From Cunninghamia lanceolata (Eukaryota; Streptophyta; Pinopsida; Cupressales; Cupressaceae), in the NCBI GenBank assembly GCA_027924645.1, contig BSBN01000039.1, forward strand, positions 20,124,001 to 20,188,000: a DNA stretch of 64,000 nucleotides, written 5' to 3'. Under the pieces are notes generated by a model, which saw only the letters and a program-made list of their open reading frames with translations, ran no database searches and was not told the DNA's origin. A program made the position numbers and the translations under genes. Positions 11,412 to 23,384 of this stretch are shown here, in pieces (position 1 is the stretch's first letter; every line of letters begins with the position of its first letter).

Positions 11412-13320
11412 ATTTTTTGTTCTGCTCATCGTGGGGTTGAACGGACTGTGCCAACGCATCGGGGTGGGTGGGTAAATACTAGGAGAGGTCTCATTTTGTG
11501 CGCCAAGCATCCCAGTCATTCTAGGCAAGAGGCTACCGACAAAGTCCCTTAAGATCCGTGAGACCAAAAAATGCCAAACTTTGACGGGGCAGTTCTCAGA
11601 ATTCGTGACAGTTGGGAATGCTCTGTTTGGACCTACAGGTGTACGTGACATCCTTCCACAATAACCTCTCTCATTTTTGGTCAACTCCATTCCGTTTGAC
11701 CGTGCCGAAATCAAACGGATTGTTGCAAAATGCTTCAATTTGATGTAGTGGAAAGGTGCTAGGTGTGACATTTTTGATTCCATAGCTCGTGGGGTCAAAC
11801 GGACTGCGCCAATGCGTTAGGGTGGGTGGGTAAATGCTAGTGGAGGTCTCATTTTGTGCGCCAAGCATCCCAGTCATTCTAGGCAAGAGGCTACCGGCAA
11901 AGTCCCTTAAGATCCCTGAGACCAAAAAACTGCCAAACTTTGACGGGGCAGTTCTCATAATTCGTGATAGTTGGGATTGTTCTGTTTGGACGTACAGGTG
12001 CATGTGACATCCTTCCACAATAACCTCTCTCATTTTTGGTCAACTCCATTCCATTTGACCATGCCGAAATCAAACGCATTGTTGCAAAATGCTTCAATTT
12101 GATGCAGTGGAAAGGTGCTAGGTTCGACATTTTTCATTCCATAGCTTGTGGGGTCGAACGGACTACACCAATGCGTCGGGGTGGGCGGGTAAATGCTAGT
12201 GGAGGTCTCATTTTGTGCGCCAAGCATCCCAGTCATTCCGGGCAAGAGGCTACCGGCAAAGTCCCTTAAGATCCATGAGACCAAAAAATTGCCAAACTTT
12301 GAAGGAGCAGTTCTCAGAATTCGTGACAGTTGGGATTGTTCTGTTTAGACCTATAGGTGCACGTGGCATCCTTCCACAATAACCTCTCTCATTTTTGGTC
12401 AACTCCATTCCATTTGACCATGCCGAAATCAAACGCATTGTTGCAAAATGCTTCAATTTGATGCAGTGGAAAGGTGCTAGGTGTGACATTTTTCATTCCA
12501 TAGCTCGTGGGGTTGAATGGACTATGCCAACGCGTCGGGGTGGGCGGGTAAATGCTAGTGGAGGTCTCGTTTTGTGCGCCAAGCGTCCCAGTTATTTCAG
12601 GCAAGAGGCTACCGGCAAAGTCCCTTAAGATCCCTGAGACCAAAAAACTGCCAAACTTTGATGGGGTAGTTCTTAGAATTCATGATAGTTGGGAATGTTC
12701 TGTTTGGACCTATAGGTGCACGTGGCATCCTTCCACAATAACCTCTCTCATTTTTGGTCAACTCCATTCCGTTTGACCGTGCCAAAATCAAACGCATTGT
12801 TGCAAAATGCTTCAATTTGATGCAGTGGAAAGGTGCTAGGTGCGACATTTCTCATTCCATAGCTCGTGCGGTTGAACAAACTGTGCCAAAGCATCGGGGT
12901 GGGTGGGTAAATGCTAGTGGAGGTCTCATTTTGTGCGCCAAGCGTCCCAGTCATTCTGGGCAAGAGGCTACCAGCAAAGTCCCTTAAGATCCCTGAGACC
13001 AAAAAACTGCCAAACTTTGATGGGGCAGTTCTTAGAATTCATGATAGTTGGGAATGTTCTGTTTGGACCTACAAGTGCATGTGGCATCCTTCCACAATAA
13101 CCTCTCTCATTTTTTGTCAACTCCATTCCGTTTGACCGTGCCAAAATCAAACACATTGTTACAAAATGCTTCAATTTGATGCAGTGGAAAGGTGCTAGGT
13201 GCGACATTTTTCATTCCATAGCTTGTGGGGTCGAACGGACTATGCCAACACGTCGGGGTGGGTGGGTAAATGCTAGTGGAGGTCTCGTTTCGTGCGCCAA
13301 GCGTCCTAGTCGTTCCGAGC
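11412..13320 (-). repeat. 359-bp satellite, left arm (five units, minus orientation)
   Basis: The unit start, with the conserved GGTGCTAGGT and CGACATTTTTCATTCC region, recurs at about 11771, 12130, 12489, 12848 and 13207, exactly 359 bp apart. Units are highly similar. Each carries small open frames on both strands (77-84 codons), which follow simply from sequence conservation and are not accepted as genes. The outer boundary has a variant (TTGTTCTGCTCATCGTGG) that is mirrored at the far end of the right arm. Confidence 0.93.
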
Positions 13321-13365
13321 TATAAGCTACCAGCAAAGTCACTTTGCCGGTAGCTTACAGCTCGA
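13317..13365. repeat. Hairpin at the centre of the inverted satellite
   Basis: An imperfect palindrome of about 24-bp arms around 13341: GAGCT-TAAGCTACC-GCAAAGT faces ACTTTGCCGGTAGCTTACAGCTC. It marks the switch of satellite orientation. A shorter, diverged unit follows at 13366-13500. Confidence 0.8.
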
Positions 13366-13499
13366 AAGGATTGGGATGCTTTGCACACAAAATGAGACCT
13401 CCCCTAGCATTTACTCACCCACCCTGACATGTTGGCGCAAACCGTTTGGCCCCAGGACCTGTGGAATGCAAAATTTCAATCCTAGCAACTTTTGACTTT

Positions 13500-15063
13500 G
13501 TTGATAGCTTACAGCTCGGAATGACTGGGACGCTTGGCGCACGAAACGAGACCTCCACTAGCATTTACCCACCCACCCTGACGCATTGGCGTAGTCCGTT
13601 CGACCCCACGAGCTATGGAATAAAAAATGTCGCACCTAGCACCTTTCCACTGCATCAAATTGAAGCATTTTACAATAATGCATTTGATTTCGGCACGGTC
13701 AAACGGAATGGAGTTGACCAAAAATGAGAGAGGTTATTGTGGAAGGATGCCACGTACACCTATAGGTCCAAACAGAACATTCCCAACTATCATGAATTCC
13801 AAGAACTGCCCTGTCAAAGTTTGGCAGTTTTTTGGTCTCAGGGATCTTAAGGGACTTTGCTGGTAGCCTCTTGCTCGGAATGACTGGGACGCTTGGCGCA
13901 CAAAACGAGACCTCCACTAGCATTTACCCACCCACGCCAACGCGTTGGCATAGTCTGTTCGACCGCACGAGCTATGGAATGAAAAATGTCGCACCTAGCA
14001 CCTTTCCACTGCATCAAATTGAAGCATTTTGCAACAATGCATTTGATTTCGGCACGATCAAACGGAATGGAGTTGACCAAAAATGAGAGAGGTTATTGTG
14101 GAAGGATGCCACATGCACCTGTAGGTCCAAACAAAACATTCCCAACTGTCACGAATTCTGAGAACTGCCTCGTAAAAGTTTGGCAGTTTTTTGGTCTCGA
14201 GGATCTTAAGGGACTTTGCCGGTAGCCTCTTGCCCGGAATGACTGGGATGCTTGGCGCACAAAACGAGACCTCCACTAGCATTTACCCACCCACCCCGAT
14301 GCATTAGCGCAGTTCGATCGACCCCACGAGCTATGGAATGAAAAATGTCGCACCTAGCACCTTTCCACTGCATCGAATTGAAGCATTTTGCAACAATGTG
14401 TTTGATTTCAGCACAGTCAAATGGAATGGAGTTGACCAAAAATGAGAGAGGTTATTGTGGAACGATGCCACATGCAACTGTAGGTCCAAACAGAATAATC
14501 CCAACTGTCATGAATTCTGAGAACTACCCCATCAAAGTTTGGCAATTTTTTGGTCTCAGGGATCTTAAGGGACTTTGCCGGTAGCCTCTTGCCTGGAATG
14601 ACTGGGACGCTTGGTGCACAAAATAAGACCTCCACTAGCATTTACCCGCCCACCCCGATGCGTTGGCGCAGTCCGTTCGACCCCACGAGCTATGGAATGA
14701 AAAATGTCGCACCTAGCACCTTTCCACTGCATCAAATTGAAGCATTTTGCAACAATGCGTTTGATTTTGGCACGGTCAAACGGAATGGAGTTGACCAAAA
14801 ATGAGAGAGGTTATTGTGGAAGGATGTCATGTCCACCTGTAGGTCCAAATAGAACAATCCCAACTATCACGAATTCTGAGAACTGCCCCGTCAAAGTTTG
14901 GCAGTTTTTTGGTCTCAGGGATCTTAAGGGACTTTGCCGGTAGCCTCTTGCCCAGAATGACTGGGATGCTTGCCGTACAAAATGAGACCTCCACTAGCAT
15001 TTACCCGCCCACCCCGATGCGTTGGCATAGTCCGTTCGACCCCACGATGAGCAGAACAAAAAA
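13500..15063 (+). repeat. 359-bp satellite, right arm (four units, plus orientation)
   Basis: Units start at about 13627, 13986, 14345 and 14704, again 359 bp apart, in the opposite orientation to the left arm. The arm ends at about 15063 in CCACGATGAGCAGAAC, the reverse complement of the left arm's outer boundary. The whole block is thus one large inverted repeat with five units on one side and four on the other. Confidence 0.93.
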
Positions 15064-15795
15064 TATTGTTCCAGTTGACACATTCTCAATCATTGACATG
15101 GATGATATCTCAGTACCATTCCTTTAGGCACAATATGAGCTTCCAATGGAAGGCACAATTGTGAGGTTAGAGATGATGAAAAGTGTGCCTCATTCACAGT
15201 CATGTTTTACTTGTCTTCAATGATGATTCCTTGATTCAACTTAATCCTTTGATAATACATTTTAACCTCCTTGTGAAAGCGCACTTTCAAGGTTGCTTGA
15301 GCAAGAGCTAGCGCCTCAACATTGAGGCACACTTTTGGTGTTCTAGAAGCATGAACTAGCACCTCAAATAGTAAGGCACTCATTCTAGGTTGTTTATTCA
15401 ATAATTGGCACTAGTCAATATGGTGTAGAGAGGTAGATGTGCGCCGAAGTCATCATTTGATGCCTTCAATAACTATAAACTCCTTTGATGATGCATTTTA
15501 TCCTTCTAATTCACTATCTAGCCTTAGGCACACATTTTAGGTTGATCAATCATAATCTAGTGCCCTAAGTACCAAGGCACACTTTTAGGTTAGTTTGATA
15601 AATGATTAGCGCCTTCATTTCTAGGTAGAAGTTTGGAGTTGAAATACATCAAAATAACAAGTTTCTTCATCACTTCAAACATATTTAACACTTTGAAGAT
15701 CTCCAATGCATGATTGAATATCAAGAAACCAATGTATCATTTCATGAAGGTCTTAAGTGTTGTAAATATGCATCTTCTTATTTAATCATGTGTTG
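15064..15795. other. Non-coding, with degenerate AGGCACACTTTTAGGTT repeats
   Basis: Between about 15280 and 15620 short phrases such as TAGCGCCTC and AGGCACACTTTTAGGTT return four or five times with spacing of 60-100 bp. No gene is recognised. Confidence 0.5.
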
Positions 15796-15799
15796 TAAA

Positions 15800-16110
15800 T
15801 GAAGGAATGCAATGATTGCAATATGTGCACAAAACGGAATTTTTGATAAGGATGGAAAGGAAATGTTAAGAAAATGCAATTGGCGGGTGTAAATCCAAAG
15901 TGTGGAAGCATAGACAAGGCATGTGAATAGTTTGGCATGACACCTCAAAGAGATGCTATCTCATGGAATGCAATGATTGCAAGATATGCACAAAATGGAT
16001 TTTTTGAAAAGGCTTTAGAAACTTTGAAGCAAATACAATTGGAACGTTTAAAACCAAATTCCATAACCTGTGCAAGCATTCTCCCTACTTGTGCCAAATT
16101 AGGATCTTAT
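15800..16110 (+). pseudogene. PPR gene fragment inside the transposon
   Basis: Decayed PPR repeats, including ISWNAMIARYAQNGFFEKAL and ITCASILPTCAKLG, closely related to the pseudogene at 1-1934 but bearing stops and deletions. The best open part is 15937-16209, whose tail leaves the PPR homology at about 16110. Confidence 0.8.
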
Positions 16111-16619
16111 ATATACATATATGCACATAATGTCATGAAATTAATGTATAGTGTATATATCAAGCCATATAGGCATGTACAAATAAAACCATATGGGTAT
16201 ATACAATGATATACATCGATAACATACAAAAGTATGTTTACAAAGCCAAATACACATATGTAACAAAATGTCCCAAAATCAAATCTCCTATGGATTGCTA
16301 TCAAATAATCTATGGCTCTTGCTAGGCCATGAAGATGGTGAACCAGTCAATGACTCATCTTTTATCGCTCATCGACTAGACCTCCTCGATAGAGATTTTT
16401 GAATTTCCACCTTTTAATACAATCAAACAACGTGCACATTAATATAGAATTTAATATTCAAAATATATAACATGACATAAGTAATCAATCACTTACCACC
16501 AATTGGTGATCCCTTTTGATCATCTGTTGTCTCTCTTCTTCTATAGAGCAGGATGGGTAGGGGAGTTGACGTCTTGTGAGAAGCATGAACAAGCAGATTT
16601 AAAAGTAAACATGAATATC

Positions 16620-16745
16620 ATAAATATGTACATTAAATGCTGTACTTATTATAGGACTGTTCTAGTACTATTTTAGGACTGTTGTAGGACTGTTGTAGTT
16701 AAAACTATCCTAGTAGACATGTATAGGACTGTTATAGGACTGTCA
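16620..16745. repeat. TAGGACTGTT short repeats
   Basis: About six copies of TAGGACTGTT or close variants (ATAGGACTGTTATAGGACTG). Non-coding. Confidence 0.7.
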
Positions 16746-16839
16746 TCTCATGGAATACAATGATGGCAAGATTACTATCAAGATTAGTATGAAGATTAAT
16801 TATGACTGCTATAGGACTTTTATAAGAATGCAAAGTAAG

Positions 16840-17020
16840 GAAGCATAGGCAAGGCACATGAACTGTTTGGTGGAATACCTCAAAGAAATGAGAATTTTGT
16901 CAGATGTTGTAGTTGCAATTGCCACGTGACACATGTATGTAATATGTGAAAGCATAGACAAGGCACATGAACTATTTGGCAATAGACATCAAATACATGT
17001 CATCTCATGGAATGCCTTAT
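16840..17020 (+). pseudogene. Second PPR scrap inside the transposon
   Basis: Short, heavily damaged PPR sequence with GGAAGCATAGGCAAGGCACA, TCAGATGTTGTAGTTGCAA and CATCTCATGGAATGCC words shared with 1-1934. No usable reading frame remains. Confidence 0.65.
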
Positions 17021-17095
17021 GTAGAAAAAGGTACAAATGTGTAATATTAAGAAATACAAATGAGAACTAAAAATCATACCTCGAGTATAGTCAAA

Positions 17096-17166
17096 ATAAC
17101 CTACGATGCCATACAAAATAATTTATGATGCCATGCAAAATAATCTACGATGCCATGTAAAATAAC
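17096..17166. repeat. Three tandem copies of a 27- to 30-bp unit
   Basis: The unit reads CTACGATGCCATGCAAAATAA with small changes, three times. It lies about 140 bp downstream of the transposase C-terminus. Confidence 0.75.
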
Positions 17167-17308
17167 TTTATTCGCAGTCCTGTATAGTCAAAAGCATGCA
17201 TTATAGTTAAAGTAACGAGATTTTTAATAAAACAATTCTAAAAAATAGAAAAAACAAGAACAAGTTAAGATAAAAAATGTCATACCTATCCATCTGGAAG
17301 TTTAAATT

Positions 17309-20300
17309 CTAGTCAAGCATACCTGAGGGGTCATCTCTTACCTTCAAAGTATCCAATATTGCTTCATGATCAGCATTACTAATTGTCCATAGTTCTTTTG
17401 ATTTTGCTTTTCCATGATGCTTTAGTAACTTGACATTTGTTGCTACAACTAGGTGAGAATACATCAATATGGTTTTATGCTTCTTAAAGTCTTCAAAGGC
17501 CGGGATGCCATTCTTTTTAACCATATATGTTCATAACCAAGTCCCAGCAATAACAACTGATCCTGTAGGATATGTGAACCCATCATCATCTGTCATAGGT
17601 TGTGTTAGCTTTTGTTTTCCCTGTACACATCATGCCAACCAATAGTCTGACCTCTCTTCATTTCCATGCGGTGCAACAACTGCATAAACATGACCTGGCT
17701 GTACAAGGTCTGAAAGATGTTCATAGTCAAATGAGCTCTCCATGTCATTGACGGAAGATGATTGACCTTCATATAAAGGGATTAAATATTGTGGAATCCA
17801 TGCATCTACCCACTCACTTGACTCACAATTGTTCCAATCACATTTAATACAACTCTGACAAAAACAAGCTAATTCTCGTGTCCAAATAGTCCATGTACTT
17901 GCATTTGAGCTTTGAAATGAATGCATCTTTGATGATTCACTGATTCTCTGACATTCCAATTTCTCTATCACTATCCCATCATCAACCAACCAAAAGAACC
18001 TACGCACTTCAGAATCAAGAGCCACTCCTCGTGACAATGCATAGTTACACCACTTAACAATGGAATCTGCATCATTGAATATAGCACCACCTCTAATCTT
18101 TAGTTGTTCTTTAAAAAGAGCTCTCTTCACGCATGCACCTGCTCCATCATGTTCACCTTTTCTGTGCCCGGCTTCAAAAAAATTCCAAATATGAGGTATA
18201 CCCTTCTCTACATGCATTTTTCTCAACCAATAGAAATTACGAGCATTCTTGAATTGACCAGTGCAATTATCTGACCAAATGAGATGTTGATCTATTCTAA
18301 TATCTTTTTCTTGCAAGAACCCATAAAATTGTTGAAAACAATATTGCACAAAATCTGCTGAATGAGATCGATCATCACTCATGTAAAAATGGTATTCTCT
18401 GACAATCTTCCTGTTCTCTTCTGTACTCTCGGGGGCATGTCTATATGTGATGTGAACAAAAATAGCAATCTGAATAGAATTGTAGTACTGGGATTGAACT
18501 GCATTTTGGGGTTGCAATGTATAGTTTTCTGCAAAATCAACTACAAAGACAATAGTTCCAATTGGGAAAGAATCTTTACACATCCTGAACTATTGATCTA
18601 ACCATCGAGACCTGTGGCTATGTCTGACATACTTGTAGAAAAGATTTTTCTTAAAATCATCAATAAAATCAGCAATACTTACCTCTCTTACAATCAACTC
18701 ACATCTAGAACCTTCACCTCCACTTTTCAAATTGTATTTCACTATCTCATATCTCTTTTTCTCAACCATTCTCTTTCCAAAATCATGCTCATTGCCCTCA
18801 TGAAAACATGATACAAACTTTGATAACCCACCACATTGTAAACACTTTTCATTTAAACAATCATTCTTGTAGAACATGCAACCATCATCTCTAATACATA
18901 TAAATAAATCCAATAAGTCCCTAGATGACTTTGGTAGTTGAATTGCACCACACTCCTGTAACATTTCGTTAGTGTGCAAAGTAGAACGAATATTGCATAA
19001 TAATTCATGGTACATAGAAAATTTTACATGGTATTTGCAACATGTATTACAGACTTTAAGAGGAACACAATAAAATGGCTTAAGAGATTCAAATGCTCTT
19101 TGTGAGATTGTCATACTTGGGTGAGTTTTACAATATTGTTTGGCTACATTCCAAGTAATGTTTAGGATGTGGTGTGTGGTCTTTATCACCAATTCTTAAC
19201 TTTACAACATCTTTTGCATTCGGTGATACCCTAGAGTTAGTGTGCCAAAATCGTTGAATTTCTTCCTTTGTGCTATCAATTAGCTTCTTGTTAACTCATG
19301 GAAGCCTACCACTGAAAGCCCAAGTATCATTGGCAACAGGACTATCTAGCCTTGATTTTAATGCTAGTGCTTTTGACAATGTTTTACGATTCAATCTTAA
19401 GTCAACACAAGTTTGCCTTATTAATCAAGCATTTCTTAATTGTTTGCTTACTATTGAGGTTGTTATTACTCTACGGGCAGCTCTTTTATCTTTCTCCTTG
19501 CTAGTCTTTCCAATAGAATTGAGTGCATTGAAAAGGCTTCTTACAATAATTTTATTCCGATCAGACACTTTGTTTAACTGAATCTTTAATTTCTTTAGTA
19601 AAAGTCTCATCTTGTACATCTTTAATAATTGCACAAAAAGTTGGCATTGTTCAGTTAATGTTTTCTTCTCAAAGTATTCATTGAAGAGTTTTGTAGCCCA
19701 CAATCGAACCGTTCATGATGACCTCTTGCCTTCAAGTTTTTCCATTATGTTCTCATCAATTTCAAGTAACCATTTTGGGGTTTTTGGGTTTTTTCCAATT
19801 TCATCACGGTTATTCTCTTCTTGACAAATGTCCTCTATTCTTATGAAATTTGGAGATACATTGATTGTTCTTGTTTCATCCATGTTATCAACCTCATCAA
19901 TTTTATCAACAAATAGATTATGGAGTGCAATTTCAACATCATGATGTTCATATCCACTTTCTTCAAGTGCACTTCTTCATTTTTCTTCTTCTTCTTTGTC
20001 CATGGTATTGCTATTATGAATAGGTGTTTCATAACATTTTCCAATATTTTCATTTGCAATATCATGGTGAATTTCATTCTTATCTAACATTTCATTATAA
20101 TCAAAATTAACATCTTCAATTTACATGTCATTAGATGGTAAAGAAGAAGATTCACCTTGATGAGCATCCGCCAAACCCACCCTTCCAATCCTCTTCCTTT
20201 CCCTATCTTTTTTCCTAATTGCTTCAATTTCCTCCAATGTAACTTTCCTCCTCCTTTTTGCTTTATGACGACTATTGCTCCCCATTAGGGGAACAAAAAT

Positions 20301-20339
20301 ATCACCCTTATGATTGTAACAAGAAAATTGTGTCTCCAA
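17309..20339 (-). pseudogene. DDE-type transposase-like gene of the 20.8-kb transposon
   Basis: From 20339 the protein starts with a basic region (KAKRRRKVTLEEIEAIRKK), then an acidic segment and a helical Lys-rich segment (to about 19425). A Cys-rich part follows (VCNTCCKYHVKF, CLQCGGLSKFVSC, 19130-18800). The core has three acidic signatures: VVDFAENYT, then WSDNCTGQFKNA, then FFEAGHRKGEHDGAGA (about 18540-18130). These would be a D-D-E catalytic triad, with a Cys pair cluster after it (ACFCQSCIKCDW). From 19192 to 17309 it is a single frame with three stops: TAG between 18593 and 18584, and TGA near 17630 and 17536. Upstream parts are in other frames, so there are frameshifts or introns. 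I recall relatives with the FAEN and GHGKG-type motifs as uncharacterised proteins in other plants, but not a superfamily name. Transposase function is inferred from the triad and from the TIR context. Confidence 0.72.
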
Positions 20340-21642
20340 AAGTGCATAAAAAAATTCCTTTCACTGTCATAGCTAGAAATCACGAGTATTTCGACAGCAG
20401 AGGGTCTCTGGTTGCGGAAGTCGGGCCCAACAATATTCCTTTTGTCTTTTTTCTACTTTTACAAACGGATATCCATTTTGAAAATGGATATCCATTTTGG
20501 AAAAGCCCAATTCTTTGCAATGGACACTTGCAACATCCATGTGGCTACTACAAAACAGATATTCATTTTACTATGTACATTTGGATTCTAGACTAGGGAT
20601 TCATTGTATTATTCAATAAACTTGTGAATTACCATCTAATTTCAATGTTTACACACTAATCCACCTAGGTATCAACTTAATAAAGCTCTGGATATAAGCC
20701 ATTATTTGATTTTAGGCTATCATCAAATGAGGAGCTTCTAAAGGCAAAAATGTTGTCCCAAAAGAAGGCTCAATGTTATTCGTAAAGACATTAGATTGTT
20801 AAAATACAAATTCAAGGTTAGGTATTCCTTGGGCTATTTTAGTATAGAGAAGCAAAATTGCAATATATGACTATCCTAGGAATTAGAATGGTTGATCATA
20901 GGATATTCATGGCATTTTGATATTAATGGATGGATTGATGGATGTTTAGGGAGTTTAAGTTTAAATGTAATGTATGAGAATTCTTATTTATGAAGGATCT
21001 AATATGTCTTATGTCTTATTTGCAGGCCATTCAAGAAAGAAATGAAAAGATACCAAGGACTATCATAACACCTATTCTAATTAGGTGCATCAAAGGATTG
21101 TCATCCAGGACCTTACCAATATGGGAAGTTATCAAAACCATGTCATGTTTAAAATTAAAGGCTTTATCACCTCTTTGTCCCTATAGGCCTATTAGAACAA
21201 TAGGTCACATTTTATTCATATACCGGGGTTGAGAATAAACACTAAGCATTTGTAGTTATGGCAAGTGTAAATGGAAATAGATCACAACTTTAGACAATCT
21301 ATCCTCTCCTAGATTGCACTGACTGAGTGGAAATTAAAAATTCCCTATTAATGTCCTTTATATACTGAAGGTATGGGTGAGAAAGGTAAACTTTGTATGT
21401 TGTAGACAAGTGATGCAGAGCAACACAACAAAAGCTTACAAACAGGGTGTAAAATACCCATTAACCCACCAATTGCTCAAATAGCTTTTAAAATATCCTT
21501 CCAAAGGTCCAAACGAGACCGAAATACACTCTTTCTTTACTATCGGCAAGACATTTCTAATGTCTCATTGAACTATGCTTCACATGTTCTTCCTTTCTCT
21601 ATTATCGGCCAGACTTATCATTATCGGTAACCGTCAAATTTG
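20340..21642. other. Upstream region of the transposase gene, no further gene seen
   Basis: Contains the GGATATCC palindrome cluster (20463-20571). Beyond it to 21642 the sequence is AT-rich and unassigned. Short open frames (for example 20990-21232) have no recognisable content. ATCGG-type words begin to appear after about 21540. Confidence 0.55.
20463..20498. promoter_or_regulatory. GGATATCC palindrome pair upstream of the transposase gene
   Basis: Two adjacent sites, AAACGGATATCCATTTT and AAAATGGATATCCATTTT, lie about 125-160 bp upstream of the first Met codon of the transposase-like gene (minus strand, 20339). A weaker site is at 20554-20571. The mirror arrangement is before the accessory gene at 7978-8008. 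Confidence 0.65.
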
Positions 21643-22194
21643 TTAGCCTGATGTGGGACCTCTCGCCGATGTGTAGAATCCATTGCTCAGGCTTATGCTG
21701 TCGGTGTAACTCCTCCGTTGTTCTCCGATATGTATAAGAGGATGGATCAAAGTAATTAGCATGCTCCCTTCAAAGTAAAGACATGAGAATAGAGCACTTG
21801 TGAGATGGTTATTGTAAAGGGACAAATCAAGTAGAGACATGCAGTTTCCTAGAGAATTTGGAATGCTTCCACTCAGGTGATTGTAGGACAAACAAAGATG
21901 TTCTAACTTCCCCAGACCACCAAATTCTGCAAGTATGCTCCCCTTCAAGTTGTTGTGTGAAATTCTTTTCCAGTGAAGTTGTGAGTAATTGGCAAGAGAT
22001 TTGGGAATAGAACCCTCTAGTCCATTTCTTCTTAAGTCAAGTATCTTCAACACTTTCAACTGGTCAAACCAAGGTGGAATCCTTCCCTTGAAAGAACTAA
22101 AAGAGAGATTTAAAGTGCATAACAAGGAGAGACCTCCTTCGGATGGAAAAAGGGTACCTTTTAATTCCAATTGAGGGAGAATTATGGCCGCCAC
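21643..22194 (-). pseudogene. Leucine-rich-repeat receptor fragment captured in the transposon
   Basis: Open for 183 codons and encoding plant extracellular-type LRRs: ILDLRRNGLEGSIPKSL, HNNLKGSILAEFGGLGKLEH, LSYNHLSGSIPNSLGN. About five repeats are visible, without signal peptide, membrane segment or kinase. The end of the frame (about 21780 to 21643) loses LRR character and runs into ATCGG-rich sequence. It is a piece of an LRR receptor-like gene, probably carried into the transposon; a separate insertion is not excluded. Confidence 0.8.
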
Positions 22195-22264
22195 TCTATT
22201 GGTATGTTTCTTTTACCAAACACTGGTCCAGAAGCACACATTTTTTGAATTGGTAGAAGTCTAG

Positions 22265-22610
22265 TTGGAGAAATGTGGTCTCCTCGACTACTATTATTGT
22301 AGGATATGCATAAACGGGTTTGTTGAAAAGGCTTTAGAAAATTTCAAGCAAATGCAATTGGCAAGTGTAAAGCTAGATTCTGCAACTTTGTCAGCATCCT
22401 CTCTACCTCTACCAAAATGGGAGCTTTGGAATAGGGTATGGACATTCATCAAAGCATAATGGAAGTGGGATTTTTGTAGATATTCTAGTTGGAAATGCTC
22501 TGGTAGACATGTACGAAAAGTGTGGAAGCATAGACAAGACACATGAACTGTTTGAAAAAATGCCTCAAAGAAATGTGGTCTCATGGAATAAGATGATTGC
22601 AGGATATATA
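22265..22610 (+). pseudogene. PPR gene fragment next to the LRR fragment
   Basis: PPR sequence with NGFVEKALENFKQMQLASVK and downstream frames encoding VDMYEKCGSIDK-like and QRNVVSW-like motifs, with frame changes. It carries the same TAG at the ALEQG position (about 22431) as three units of the PPR pseudogene at the window start, which points to common descent after that mutation. Confidence 0.8.
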
Positions 22611-22611
22611 C

Positions 22612-23200
22612 ACACTTACTCCGATGTGAGATTCACCACCCTTGTCTATCGGTAAGACCAATACCCTCGGTGAGACTTTTTACTTGCATTCTGACGTTAT
22701 AACTCTCCCCGATGTGTTTACCGTCCATTAGTCATCGGTAAGATTTCTACATCGGTCAGACATTCTCTTCGATTTCTGATATCGTATCTCACACCGAAAT
22801 AATAAACACCGAACTACACCATCGGCCAGACCGCCTCTATCGATGACACTTTTCTTCTCGCCTCCGAGAGTCCATCTCTTTCCGATGTTCCTTTTGTTGG
22901 TGTGACTCCCTCTCATCGATGTAGTTCTCAACCGTTCTTCCGATGTGCCGATAAATAACCCATCGGTGACACTTAATGATTGTCACCCCGATATGACTTG
23001 ATCGGTGAGATCAATGTTGTCGGCTCAATGGAACTTTGTCTCTCCGATAACTATTGTCAGTCTGATGTCTTCGATTTAGCCTATACATAACATGACTTGT
23101 TATAACCGGTCAACTAACGTATCTTTTCCCAATTTTCCCGATATGGCTGGTCAACCTTTGTATCCTTTGACATGTACATTCACCATTTACAACCACGATA
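22612..23200. repeat. ATCGG/CCGAT-rich degenerate repeat
   Basis: Words CCGATGTG, ATCGGTGAGAC, ATCGGTAAGA and CATCGGCCAGAC recur every 20-40 bp on both strands. The same vocabulary occurs at 21540-21730, so the LRR and PPR fragments (21780-22610) sit inside, and interrupt, this repeat. No coding potential. Confidence 0.65.
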
Positions 23201-23347
23201 AACGATAGCAGGATATACACGAAATGTCCACGCATACATAAATGATATACCCATGGATTGTATCTTTGGTGAAACAATACCAATGGTACAAAATATGTTG
23301 CTTCTCTTCATCCAAAACCAATGGTACAAAATTTTTCATAGATCAAC

Positions 23348-23384
23348 AAAACGGATATCCGTTTTCAGAACGGATATCCGTTTT
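23348..23384. promoter_or_regulatory. GGATATCC palindrome pair, right subterminal cluster
   Basis: A perfect AAAACGGATATCCGTTTT at 23348-23365 and GAACGGATATCCGTTTTG at 23368-23385, followed by weaker sites near 23403-23420 and 23440-23456. The cluster is about 900 bp inside the right end of the transposon. Confidence 0.65.

Noticed and set aside
11292..14943. About twenty open frames of 70-170 codons in the 359-bp satellite
   Set aside because: They recur on both strands with the repeat period and have no conserved domain; they come from the repeat, not from genes.
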